From Sphingosinithalassobacter tenebrarum (GTDB taxonomy: Bacteria > Pseudomonadota > Alphaproteobacteria > Sphingomonadales > Sphingomonadaceae), in assembly GCF_011057975.1 (NCBI RefSeq), contig NZ_CP049109.1, positions 310,001 through 374,000 on the forward strand: a stretch of 64,000 nucleotides of DNA, read 5' to 3'. The notes under the pieces are model-generated. The model made no database searches. It was given only the letters and a program-made list of their open reading frames with translations, and was not told where the DNA came from. Both the position numbers and the translations under genes were made by a program. Position 1 is the first letter of the stretch; the number at the start of each line of letters is the position of its first letter. This document shows, piece by piece, positions 24,313-32,953 of this stretch.

Positions 24313-26667
24313 ATGGCGATCACAAAGAAGCTGTCGGTATATGCAATCGGTGTTTCGCTAGTCGCGCTTGTGATCGGCGCAAGCACCGCATCGGCCCAGA
24401 CCACCTCTCCGCCTGCTACGGGCTCACGCGACGCGCAGGATGCACCTGCCGAACCCGACACCGTTGGCGAAATCGTGGTAACGGCGCAGAAGCGGTCTGA
24501 GAGTATCAACGATGTGCCGGTCTCGATCACGGCAGCTACCGGCGAAGAACTGGCAAAGGTCGGCGTGACCGACACATCCCAGCTCGCCAAGCTGGTGCCC
24601 GGTTTCACCTATCAGCAGAGCCCGTATGGCACGCCAGTCTATGGTCTACGTGGCATCAGCTTTTTTGATACATCCGGCATCGCGCAACCGGCAGTGAGCG
24701 TCTACGTTGATCAGGTTCCCCTACCGCTATCCATTCTCACGCGCGGAGCATCGCTCGACGTCGAGCGGGTCGAGGTGCTCAAGGGACCGCAAGGCACGCT
24801 TTTCGGCGAGAACGCAACTGGCGGCGCGGTCAATTATATCGCGGCCAAGCCGACAAGTAGCTTCGCGGCGGGCGTTGACGCGCTGTACGGGCGTTTTGAT
24901 CAGTTGGAGATTGGTGGCTTCGTCTCTACATCGGTCAGCAATACGCTTGGGATCCGCGTAGCTGCTCGTACGGAACAGCGCGGCGACTGGCAGTACAGCA
25001 CTACCCGCGACGAGGGGCTCGGAAAGCGCAATTTCAATGTCGGACGGTTGCTCCTCGACTGGGAGCCCGATCCCGAAGTTCGGTTCGAACTCAACATCAA
25101 CGGATGGAAGGACCGGTCGGAAGCCCAGGCGGCCCAGTTCCAGCGATTCGTACCGGCCACCGCGAGCGGCGGCTATCCGCCGGCCTATGCGGTCCTTTCC
25201 GCCTATGAGCCGGCCCCGGACAAGGCCCGGGCGGCAGATTGGGATCCGGCTTTCGACCTGCGTCGCGACGACAGGTTTTTTCAGGCTGCGCTACGGGGCG
25301 AATGGGACGTCACGGGCCAACTGATGCTCACCTCGCTGTCGTCCTACATCTCTTATGACGGCTCAAGCCGGTCAGACCCGGATGGTACCAACTATCCCGA
25401 TCTCCAGAACGTGCTCAACGACGATCTCGACATCTTCAGCCAGGAATTGCGCGCATCTTTTGACCAAGGTCCCCTCAAGCTCATGCTCGGCGGCTACTAC
25501 CAGTACGGCAAGCTCTTCGAGGAGAGTGTCGGTCATATCGAAAGCACGAGCTCGTTTCTCGCCGGCAATCACAATACTGACCTCCGGAACATCAACCATC
25601 AGAAAGTGAACACTTACGCCGGTTTCGGCAGCGTCGACTATGCGCTGGGTGGCGGCGTGACGCTGCAGGGATCGGTTCGTTACACCAGCCAGACCCGGCG
25701 CTACGAAGGGTGTTCCCGCGATGGTGGGAACGGAAGCTTTGCGATCTCCTTCAGCAGGGTCTCCTCAATGCTCAGCGGCTCCCCGACGGTGATCGGGCCC
25801 GGCGAATGCTTCACGCTCGATTCTGTGACCTTCAAGCCGACCGGCATCGTCCATCGCTCGCTCGATCAGGGTAATGTCGCTTGGCGTGCCGGCGTCAGCT
25901 GGGAGCCTACCGGACGCACGCTTCTTTACGCCAACGTCACCAAAGGCTTCAAATCCGGCGGGTTCGCGACACTTCCCTTCGCCGTCAACGGACAGATCAA
26001 TCCCGTCGTCCAGGAATCGGTGATGGCCTATGAGGCGGGCTTTAAACTGACGCTGGCGGATGGCCGCATGCAGTTCGATGGCGCGGGCTTCCATTACGAC
26101 TACGATGACAAACAAATCCAAGGTTATGTCCTGAACCCCCCATTCGCCAACCTTCCCGCGTTGATCAACGTCCCGAAGGCGAAAATCGACGGCGTCGAAC
26201 TCAGCCTCGCCTGGCAAGTGGTTCCCGCGCTTCGTGTCAACGCTTCGGGAACTTATATCGACTCGCGCGTGTCGCGGGACTTCTTCACCAACGATCCGTT
26301 CGCGGCTTCGATCAATATCAAGGGCCAGCAACTGCCGGCGACACCGAAGTGGCAGGGCAATCTGGATGCCGAGTATCGCTTCAACCTGGGAGGCTCGTGG
26401 CAACCCTATCTGGGCGGTTCGGTCGCCTACCAGTCCTCCAGTTTTTCCGCATTCGGCGAAAATGCTGAGTTCAAATTACCTAGCAGGACGCTGATCGACC
26501 TGCGCGCCGGCGTCGAGCAAGACGGTGGCAAATGGCGTATCGAGATATTCGGGCGCAATGTGACGAACGAATATTACTGGATCAACGTCTCGCGCCAGAC
26601 CGACATGGTGACTCGTCTTGCCGGCCTGCCCGCGACCTACGGCGTGCGCGCGAGCTTCCGCTACTGA
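24313..26667 (+). CDS. TonB-dependent outer-membrane receptor
   Basis: Receptor of 784 aa. A signal peptide ends at about residue 29 (STASAQ). A TonB box region EIVVTAQKRSESINDVPVSI leads into the plug with VERVEVLKGPQGTLFGENAT, and the barrel ends in an aromatic residue (ASFRY). It belongs to the same sphingomonad receptor group as the one at 16550-18847, but the two differ throughout the barrel, so they probably take different ligands. A GGGAGA site precedes the start. It probably leads a transcription unit with the two Tat-exported enzymes that follow. Confidence 0.9.
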   Translation: MAITKKLSVYAIGVSLVALVIGASTASAQTTSPPATGSRDAQDAPAEPDTVGEIVVTAQKRSESINDVPVSITAATGEELAKVGVTDTSQLAKLVPGFTYQQSPYGTPVYGLRGISFFDTSGIAQPAVSVYVDQVPLPLSILTRGASLDVERVEVLKGPQGTLFGENATGGAVNYIAAKPTSSFAAGVDALYGRFDQLEIGGFVSTSVSNTLGIRVAARTEQRGDWQYSTTRDEGLGKRNFNVGRLLLDWEPDPEVRFELNINGWKDRSEAQAAQFQRFVPATASGGYPPAYAVLSAYEPAPDKARAADWDPAFDLRRDDRFFQAALRGEWDVTGQLMLTSLSSYISYDGSSRSDPDGTNYPDLQNVLNDDLDIFSQELRASFDQGPLKLMLGGYYQYGKLFEESVGHIESTSSFLAGNHNTDLRNINHQKVNTYAGFGSVDYALGGGVTLQGSVRYTSQTRRYEGCSRDGGNGSFAISFSRVSSMLSGSPTVIGPGECFTLDSVTFKPTGIVHRSLDQGNVAWRAGVSWEPTGRTLLYANVTKGFKSGGFATLPFAVNGQINPVVQESVMAYEAGFKLTLADGRMQFDGAGFHYDYDDKQIQGYVLNPPFANLPALINVPKAKIDGVELSLAWQVVPALRVNASGTYIDSRVSRDFFTNDPFAASINIKGQQLPATPKWQGNLDAEYRFNLGGSWQPYLGGSVAYQSSSFSAFGENAEFKLPSRTLIDLRAGVEQDGGKWRIEIFGRNVTNEYYWINVSRQTDMVTRLAGLPATYGVRASFRY

Positions 26668-26763
26668 TCGCTTCGCTTACGGCCATCAACTCCCGGTCCG
26701 GTCGCGCCGAGCGCGCCTCGCACCGAACGCAAGTCGCAACAAAAGCAAGGGAGACCGGCACCG

Positions 26764-27786
26764 ATGGACAAATTCAAGGCGGACAGGCGTACCCTTTTGA
26801 AGGGCGGGACGATCGCGTCACTGGCGGCGTCGGTCGGCATGACCGATCTCGTTCCCAATGCCTTCGCCGCACAGACGCACGCAACATTGCATCCACGCGC
26901 ACCGCAGGGGCTCGATGGCAGCGGGACCAAACTCGTCCTGTTAGGAACGGGCGGCGGGCCGATCCTGGGCCAACGCCGTCACATGACGTCTCACCTGCTG
27001 ATCAGCAACGGAGCAACCTATGTGGTCGATTGCGGCATGACGGTGTCGAATCGGATTGCGCAGGCTCGAGGCGACTTCAAGTCGATCAAGGGCGTCTTCA
27101 TCACGCACCACCATCCCGATCACAACGCCGAATATGGGCCGCTGCTACTTATGGCGTGGATACAAGGCCGTTACGGCAGCTTGGAAACCTATGGTCCGCC
27201 GCCGCTTAGGCAGATCACGGACGATTATCTGAAATCGATCAAATGGACCACGGATCTGTGGGTCGAGGACATGAAGGTTCCGCCCTTTCCAGCGATCAAC
27301 GTCCACGAGGTCGCTGTCGGAGGGCCAGTAATGTCCGATGAAAATGTGCGCGTGACCGCCACACTCGTACAACATCCGCCGATCGTTCCTGCTTTGGGGT
27401 ATCGGTTCGATTTCCAGAATCGTTCGATCGCCTTTTCGGGCGATACCGTGATGGCCGAGTCAGTGGTGGAACTGGCGCGAGGCGCCGACGTGCTGGTTCA
27501 CGAAGCCATGTATGTGCCCGCGCTCGACCGGATGATCGATGTGCTGGCAGGCGGGAAGGCCCCCGCGCAACGACATGCCACAATCATGGATCATATGCTG
27601 CGCGACCACACCACCGCCGAGCAGGCGGGGATCGTCGCCGAGCGAGCCGGCGTCAAAACTCTCGTCCTGTCCCACCTGACACCCGGCGCCGACAGGCCGG
27701 TCGTGCCTCCAGCGACCTGGATCAACGAGGCCAAGAAGCATTTCTCGGGCGAGGTCATCCTCGGCGACGATCTCATGGTGATCTGA
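26764..27786 (+). CDS. Tat-exported metallo-beta-lactamase-fold hydrolase
   Basis: Protein of 340 aa with a twin-arginine signal (DRRTLLKGGTIASLAASVG, cleavage near AFAA at about residue 37). The MBL domain has THHHPDHN (first metal motif), VQHPP, FSGDTVM, HEAMYVP and a late LSHLTPG. The layout is that of the RNase Z/arylsulfatase-like branch, here periplasmic. It may hydrolyse a phosphate, sulfate or lactone ester of the imported compound; this is an inference. GGGAGA precedes the start. The amidohydrolase gene follows after 18 bp. Confidence 0.83.
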   Translation: MDKFKADRRTLLKGGTIASLAASVGMTDLVPNAFAAQTHATLHPRAPQGLDGSGTKLVLLGTGGGPILGQRRHMTSHLLISNGATYVVDCGMTVSNRIAQARGDFKSIKGVFITHHHPDHNAEYGPLLLMAWIQGRYGSLETYGPPPLRQITDDYLKSIKWTTDLWVEDMKVPPFPAINVHEVAVGGPVMSDENVRVTATLVQHPPIVPALGYRFDFQNRSIAFSGDTVMAESVVELARGADVLVHEAMYVPALDRMIDVLAGGKAPAQRHATIMDHMLRDHTTAEQAGIVAERAGVKTLVLSHLTPGADRPVVPPATWINEAKKHFSGEVILGDDLMVI

Positions 27787-27804
27787 ACCGAAAAGGAAGC
27801 AGCG

Positions 27805-29013
27805 ATGTTTGATCGAAACTCGAAGACGGGCCGACGGAACGTACTCGCTTTGGCAACTGCGGCCTTGGCAGCAACATTGCCGTCGAGAGCGATCGGCAGT
27901 GCAGTCCCGCAGCATAAACCAGAGCCGGACAACTTACCGCAACCTACACAACAGATTGGAGCAAACCAAATGCGAATCATCTGCCTTGAGGAGCATGTGA
28001 ACGACCCTGTCGTCGCGCAGGCGGTGCAGGAAGCATTTTTCGCCGAGGTCCCTTACGTGAAGGATATTGGCAGCCGCTATCGCGACAACCCGGACCTTGC
28101 GGGATCCGATCGACCGCAGCTTACCTTCCTTCCCGATTCGATGAAGACGGCCACCGAGCCGCTCCAAAATCGCCTGGCTGCGATGGATCAGGCCGGCATC
28201 GACATGCAGGTTGTATCGCTCAGCAACGAGCCGCAACTCGCTGACAAAGGGAGTGCCGTCGACCTTGCCCGAGGTGCGAATGACCGACTGGCAGAGGCGG
28301 TAGCCCGCCATCCGCGCAGGTTCTCCGCCTTTTTCACGCTGCCTTGGCAGGACCCCGATGGTGCGGTGCGTGAAGCTGAGCGCTGCGTTCGCGAGCTCGG
28401 TCTGCCCGCCACCATGCTTACGGGGCGTCCGGGCGGCGAGCACTTCATTGATGATGCGCGGTTCGATCCGGTGTTGTCGACGCTCGCGGAACTCGGCGCA
28501 CCAATCTATATCCATCCGGGACCGCCGTTGCACTCGGTACAGCGATCCTATTATTCCGGCTTCGACCCTGACGTTTCGGCGCGATTCTCGCTGTTCGGCT
28601 GGGGTTGGCATCACGAAGCCGGTATTCAAGTGATCCGGCTGATCTTGTCTGGAGCGCTCGATCGCCACCGAAACCTCAAGATTATCAGTGGTCATTGGGG
28701 CGAGATGGTTCCGTTTTACCTCCAGCGGATGGACGACACGATGCCGCCGGATGTGACTGGGCTGTCGCGGACGATCAGCAAATCCTATCGCGATCAGGTC
28801 TGGGTCGGTCCCAGCGGCATGCTCGACCTTCCGCACTTCCAATTCGTGCGCGAGGTCATGGGGATCGACCGCATCGTCTATTCGATCGACTATCCGTATC
28901 TGACGCTTAACGGCGCGCGGCAGTGGCTGGAGGAGCTCCCAATCCCGCCGCACGAAAAAGAAGCGATAGCCTATCGTAATGCGGAGCAGTTGCTCGGACT
29001 GCGACGCACCTGA
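27805..29013 (+). CDS. Amidohydrolase-2 family enzyme (gamma-resorcylate-decarboxylase-like) with Tat-type leader
   Basis: Protein of 402 aa. Residues 1-33 form a Tat-like signal (TGRRNVLALATAALAATLPS). The enzyme domain starts near residue 56 with MRIICLEEHV, the E-x-H metal motif of ACMSD/gamma-resorcylate decarboxylases. IYIHPGPP, ISGHWGEMVPFY and YSIDYPYLT follow. Relatives remove CO2 from, or hydrolyse, aromatic acids using a divalent metal and normally act in the cytosol. An internal ATG at 27970 with GGAG upstream would give a leaderless 347-aa form. It is probably co-transcribed with the MBL gene. Confidence 0.82.
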   Translation: MFDRNSKTGRRNVLALATAALAATLPSRAIGSAVPQHKPEPDNLPQPTQQIGANQMRIICLEEHVNDPVVAQAVQEAFFAEVPYVKDIGSRYRDNPDLAGSDRPQLTFLPDSMKTATEPLQNRLAAMDQAGIDMQVVSLSNEPQLADKGSAVDLARGANDRLAEAVARHPRRFSAFFTLPWQDPDGAVREAERCVRELGLPATMLTGRPGGEHFIDDARFDPVLSTLAELGAPIYIHPGPPLHSVQRSYYSGFDPDVSARFSLFGWGWHHEAGIQVIRLILSGALDRHRNLKIISGHWGEMVPFYLQRMDDTMPPDVTGLSRTISKSYRDQVWVGPSGMLDLPHFQFVREVMGIDRIVYSIDYPYLTLNGARQWLEELPIPPHEKEAIAYRNAEQLLGLRRT

Positions 29014-29258
29014 CAGCACCCGCCCCGGGCCATTCGCAGCATTTTTGGTATACTCAGCTTTATTATATGGGAAGGCTGGCATCACGGGCCGCCTGCACCG
29101 TCTGCTCCCAACGTTTGACTGCGCCCCGGCCGTGTCTGCGGTCGGCTGGACCACGCATGCCGCTTATCGCCCATGCCCCCGCACAAGACACTTGACCGGC
29201 GGCACACCAAGGTATTAGGTCACATAAAACACAGAACGTCTATTATGAGGATTGGCCA
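29014..29258. promoter_or_regulatory. Promoter region of the acyl-CoA-dehydrogenase-fold monooxygenase
   Basis: A 245-bp gap. A possible promoter is TTGACC near 29192 with TATTAG about 15 bp later. The candidate operator (29232-29247) lies just before the start codon. The first 150 bp show nothing recognisable. Confidence 0.35.
29232..29247. promoter_or_regulatory. Candidate shared operator, site E (CAGAACGTCTATTATG)
   Basis: A 13 of 16 match to the perfect repeat at 20639-20654, ending 12 bp before the ATG at 29259 and touching its ribosome site (GAGG). This is a position where a bound repressor would block expression. Confidence 0.5.
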
Positions 29259-30458
29259 ATGGCAACGCTCGCACCCCTCCCGCTCTCGCCTAACACCGCT
29301 GACGTCGTATCTGCAGTGCGAGCATTGGTGCCGGAGCTACGAGAAGCTCAAGCAGAATCGGACAAGCTGGCACGTCCCCCCGAGCACATCGTAGCCAAGC
29401 TGCGTGAAGCAGGCGCATACAGGCTGACTATTCCGAAGGAATATGGCGGCCTGGGTGCAGACATGAAGACATGGATGCAAACGGTCACCGAGATCGGCCG
29501 GGGTGATGCAGGTGTCGCTTGGGCAGTCACGTTGGTCGCCTCGTGCAATTGGGCGCTATCCAGCTTCTTCCCGAAACATGTGGTCAACGAAGTCTTCTCG
29601 AAACCTGGCGCATCGGTGGCCGGCATCTTCACCGGCCGCGCGCTAACGGCACGGCCCGTAGAAGGCGGCATCCACATCGAAAAGGGAATGTGGTTCTTCA
29701 ATTCGGGCGTCTACGAGGCCGGTTGGGATCTCCTCGGCGTGCCGATGTACGACGACAAGGGCGAGGAGACCGGCCCCGGGATTGCGCTCGTGCCCATGAG
29801 CGAGGTCAAGCTGCTCAACGATTGGAATACGAGCGGCATCCGGGGCAGCGGCAGCACCAATGTGAGCGCGGAAAATCTGTTTATTCCACATGATCGGATC
29901 ATTCCGTTGGAGCCTATGGCAGAAGGTAGCCAACCACGCACCTACGAAGGTCCGGCACCTCGCGTTGCGTTCATGCCGTTGATGGCGAACATTCTGACCT
30001 ATCCGCTACTGGGCGCCAGCCTGCACATGATCGAGCGGTTTATGGAAACGCTGCCCCGTCGGGACATCAAGCTGACGCCCTATACTAAAGCTGCGGAGGC
30101 ACCGGTGACCCATCTGCAGATCGGCGAGGCCACTGCCAAGATCGAGACGGCGCGGCTGCTGATCGAGGACGGCGTGCGCGAGATGGATGAATGGTCGCGA
30201 ACCTCGGAATACATGCCGATGATGCTTCGCGCGAAGATTCGTCGTGATACCGCATTTGCCGAAAGGCTGATGTGGGAAGGCGTTGACATCCTCGCCACCG
30301 CGAGCGGGGGCTCCTTTTCCTGGCTCAGCAACGTTGCCAACCGGCTCTGGCAGGATGTGAAGGTCGGGACCATGCACCCTCTCGTCTCGGTTCCCAGCAA
30401 CTTCGAGCTCTATGGCCGCATGGCTGCCGGAGTCGAACCGCCGCTCATGCTTGTCTAA
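29259..30458 (+). CDS. Flavin-dependent monooxygenase of acyl-CoA-dehydrogenase fold (HsaA-like)
   Basis: Protein of 399 aa. The three-part acyl-CoA dehydrogenase fold is visible: a helical N-terminus (LRPP-like KLREAGAYRLTIPKEYGGLG), a middle beta domain (GMWFFNSGV, WNTSGIRGSGSTNVSAENLF) and a C-terminal helical domain. The catalytic Glu of true acyl-CoA dehydrogenases is not evident. GSGSTNVSAENLFIP is typical of the group D two-component monooxygenases (HsaA, DszC and NcnH type) that use free reduced flavin. The likely partner is the flavin reductase at 20032-20523, which carries the same candidate operator. The substrate is unknown. Confidence 0.83.
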   Translation: MATLAPLPLSPNTADVVSAVRALVPELREAQAESDKLARPPEHIVAKLREAGAYRLTIPKEYGGLGADMKTWMQTVTEIGRGDAGVAWAVTLVASCNWALSSFFPKHVVNEVFSKPGASVAGIFTGRALTARPVEGGIHIEKGMWFFNSGVYEAGWDLLGVPMYDDKGEETGPGIALVPMSEVKLLNDWNTSGIRGSGSTNVSAENLFIPHDRIIPLEPMAEGSQPRTYEGPAPRVAFMPLMANILTYPLLGASLHMIERFMETLPRRDIKLTPYTKAAEAPVTHLQIGEATAKIETARLLIEDGVREMDEWSRTSEYMPMMLRAKIRRDTAFAERLMWEGVDILATASGGSFSWLSNVANRLWQDVKVGTMHPLVSVPSNFELYGRMAAGVEPPLMLV

Positions 30459-30978
30459 AAACACCGGCCGACAACCAACTGACTCCACGGCCCCGATCTT
30501 GCCGTGGCGTCCGGCGCCAACGGAAGCTGATTCCCGCGAAGCGGTGTTGACCGCGCTCGGCGATGTCAAGCGGACCTTGAAAGCGTGTCGTTCACTCGAT
30601 CGGGAGGTTGCGACGCGCGACGCCGCGGCCGACGAAGCAGCGCGTGCCCGCGCCGCGGTGCGGACATTCGATCTCGCGTTGATAGCACCCAATAGCTGAT
30701 GCAGCTTCGGATGAGGAAGGGCACGGTCGAGGCTTGCCGTTGTCCCGGCTTCCGACCGTTGCCACCCGAAGCCACCCACGGTATATGCCCCGTGTCGGAA
30801 AAGGCAGACTTGGTCTGGTCAGCCCAAGTCCTTTCGGTAACGAAAGCTCTGGTCTTTGGCTTCGTGCCCGAGATCCCCGCGACGAACACTGGACGCCGCA
30901 CAGGCGCCCGCTCGTTCGTCCGTGTGGTCTCGAATGCGAGGAACGCTCCGGTCGAACTATTCGACGCAGGAGCCAATC
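30459..30978. other. 520-bp gap between two monooxygenase genes
   Basis: No intact gene is convincing here. The only recognisable trace is a possible outer-membrane efflux protein fragment at 30520-30699. The remainder (30700-30970) shows open frames in several phases, none with known motifs; it ends with AGGAG, the ribosome site of the next gene. Confidence 0.5.
30520..30699 (+). pseudogene. Possible fragment of a NodT-type outer-membrane efflux gene
   Basis: One frame reads SREAVLTALGDVKRTL and then DREVATRDAAADEAARARA before a stop at 30697-30699. The helical repeat of NodT/TolC-type efflux proteins has a similar run of Val-Leu-x-Ala-Leu, then a heptad Ala/Arg helix. There is no start, no lipobox and no remaining beta-barrel part. 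The similarity is weak and could be compositional. Confidence 0.28.
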
Positions 30979-32523
30979 ATGTCTTTTTCCCAACCGACCC
31001 TTCATGACGTCATCATCGCCGGAGCCGGTTCGGTCGGGCTGTTCCTTGCCTGCGAATTGCGCCTGACAGGTGTATCCGTGCTCGTCCTGGAACAGGCCGA
31101 GGATCCGGCCTCGCCATTGAAGTCGCTGCCCTTCGGCATGCGCGGCCTGTCGGCGCCGACCCTCGAGGCCTTCTATCGCCGCGGCCTGCTCGACGACATC
31201 GAAGCGGCCCAACGCGCGAACGATGCCTCAGGCGTGACCAGGGCCGCTTCCCATTGGCAGCAGCAGCAGCGCCGGCCGGCGGGCCACTTCGCCGGCATCC
31301 CGTTCTTCCACGAGGATGTCGATACGTCGCGATGGGCCTTCCGATTGCCGAGCCCGGCCGGGGTCAACCTGGCCGTGGACATGCAGTCTCTTGAAACCAT
31401 CCTGACGGCAAGGGCGGTCGCGCTGGGGGCGGAAATCCGGCGCGGTGTCGGCGTCGAGGGTTTCGATCAAATGTCCGACGGCGTAATTGTCAGCGCTGGC
31501 GGCGAGATGTTCCAAACACGCTGGCTGGTCGGCTGCGACGGTGGCCGCAGCACCGTGCGCAAGGCCGGCGGCTTCGACTTCGTCGGCACCGACCCTGAAT
31601 TTACCGGCTATTCCGTCCTGGCCGAGTTGGCCGATCCGGATGCGCTCAGCCCCGGACGCACCTACACCGCGACGGGCATGTATACGTACGCGAAGCCGGG
31701 CACGATCGCGATGGTCGATTTTGATCGAGGCGCCTTCCACCGATCACGGCCGATCACGCGCGAGCATGTGCAGGCGGTGCTGCGCCGGGTTTCCGGCACC
31801 GACGTCGCTCTGACATCCCTCCAGCTCGCTACCACATGGACCGACCGCGCGCGCCAGGCGACGATATACCGCCAGGGGCATGTACTGCTCGCCGGCGACG
31901 CCGCGCATATCCATTCGCCTCTCGGCGGCCAAGGCCTCAATCTCGGTCTTGGCGACGCCATGAACCTGGGCTGGAAGCTGGCCGCCACCATCCGGGGCGA
32001 AGCACCGGCGGGACTGCTCGACAGCTACGCCGCCGAACGGCATCCGGAGGGCGCACGGATTCTCGACTGGTCGCGCGCGCAGGTCGCGCTCATGCGGCCC
32101 ACGCCGAGCACGCGTGCGCTCGAAGCCATTGTCCGCGATCTCATGGCGACGCGCGATGGCGCGACCTATTTCGCCGAGCGCATATGGGGCATATCGTTGC
32201 GCTACGATCTCGGGGGCAGCCATCCCATCGTCGGCCGAAGCGTTCCCGATTTTGAACTGGCCGACGGGACAAGAGTGGGCGAACGCCTGCGCGAAGGGAA
32301 AGGCCTGCTGCTGGACTTCGCTCCGGACAAACCGCTGCGGGTGATCGCGAGCCGCTGGCACGGACGCCTCAACTATGTTTCGGGCGACGTCGAGAACAGC
32401 CTGGGCTTGAGCGCGCTGCTCGTGCGCCCCGATGGTTTTGTGGCCTGGGCCAGCGAAGGTGTCGCTGACGCTGAGGGCGCCATACGAGCAATGTCACGCT
32501 GGTTCGGTGAGCCGGAGAGGTAG
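30979..32523 (+). CDS. FAD-dependent aromatic monooxygenase (Rox/PgaE-like)
   Basis: Group A flavoprotein hydroxylase of 514 aa. The start is ATG 30979 with AGGAG 8 nt upstream. Motifs are AGAGSVGLFLACELRLTG (FAD), VGCDGGRSTVRKAGGFD (DG) and LLAGDAAHIHSPLGGQGLN. AAERHPEGARILDWSRAQVA is typical of the rifampicin-monooxygenase and polyketide-hydroxylase branch. A thioredoxin-like C-terminal domain ends the protein. It differs from the hydroxylase at 20711 and lacks the candidate operator. It may act on a different compound or give resistance. Confidence 0.85.
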   Translation: MSFSQPTLHDVIIAGAGSVGLFLACELRLTGVSVLVLEQAEDPASPLKSLPFGMRGLSAPTLEAFYRRGLLDDIEAAQRANDASGVTRAASHWQQQQRRPAGHFAGIPFFHEDVDTSRWAFRLPSPAGVNLAVDMQSLETILTARAVALGAEIRRGVGVEGFDQMSDGVIVSAGGEMFQTRWLVGCDGGRSTVRKAGGFDFVGTDPEFTGYSVLAELADPDALSPGRTYTATGMYTYAKPGTIAMVDFDRGAFHRSRPITREHVQAVLRRVSGTDVALTSLQLATTWTDRARQATIYRQGHVLLAGDAAHIHSPLGGQGLNLGLGDAMNLGWKLAATIRGEAPAGLLDSYAAERHPEGARILDWSRAQVALMRPTPSTRALEAIVRDLMATRDGATYFAERIWGISLRYDLGGSHPIVGRSVPDFELADGTRVGERLREGKGLLLDFAPDKPLRVIASRWHGRLNYVSGDVENSLGLSALLVRPDGFVAWASEGVADAEGAIRAMSRWFGEPER

Positions 32524-32953
32524 TTCGGCAAGCGCCGACATAACCGACATTTGACCGCCCGAAGCGATCCCTAACATCTATTTCTGTTCATCATGCTGTC
32601 GCGCGGCATAGCAGTCGACCATTATTGGGACTTTTGGGTATTCACCGCAGTCTTAGCGAAAGGCAGCTTTCATCATAACGCTCATTTCCAGTTCGATTGA
32701 ATCCGTAGCCGCGCATGAGCAAGGCTGGCCGATCGCGTTCCGTCCGCTTACGGGCCTCCATTCGTTTGCTATCGCTCCGGGGGTTCCATGCCTGCGAAGC
32801 AGCACGAGTGATCTCCACCCTGCCACTCGGATTTGATGTCGCGCTGGCTGAGATCAGACCGCTGTGGGGCTGGCGATTACGCAAAGGCCGCGCGACGTGC
32901 TCAGCCGAGACGCAGACTACGGGTCGCGGAACTGGCTCAGTCGTAAGGCGGGG
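32524..32953. other. 430-bp gap before the toxin-antitoxin genes
   Basis: Apart from a possible LysR N-terminal remnant (32593-32700), nothing recognisable was found. An 80-codon open frame on the minus strand (32642-32884) has no motif or ribosome site and is not called. Confidence 0.45.
32593..32700 (+). pseudogene. Possible LysR N-terminal remnant
   Basis: A 35-codon frame reads DHYWDFWVFTAVLAKGSF, the pattern that opens LysR proteins (a short lead-in, then F-x-x-V-x-x-x-GSF), but stops 10 residues later and loses the helix-turn-helix. It would be a truncated regulator gene. The match is short, so this is tentative. Confidence 0.3.

Noticed and set aside
32642..32884. 80-codon minus-strand open frame
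   Set aside because: No ribosome site, no motif and Arg/Ser-rich composition; not distinguishable from chance.
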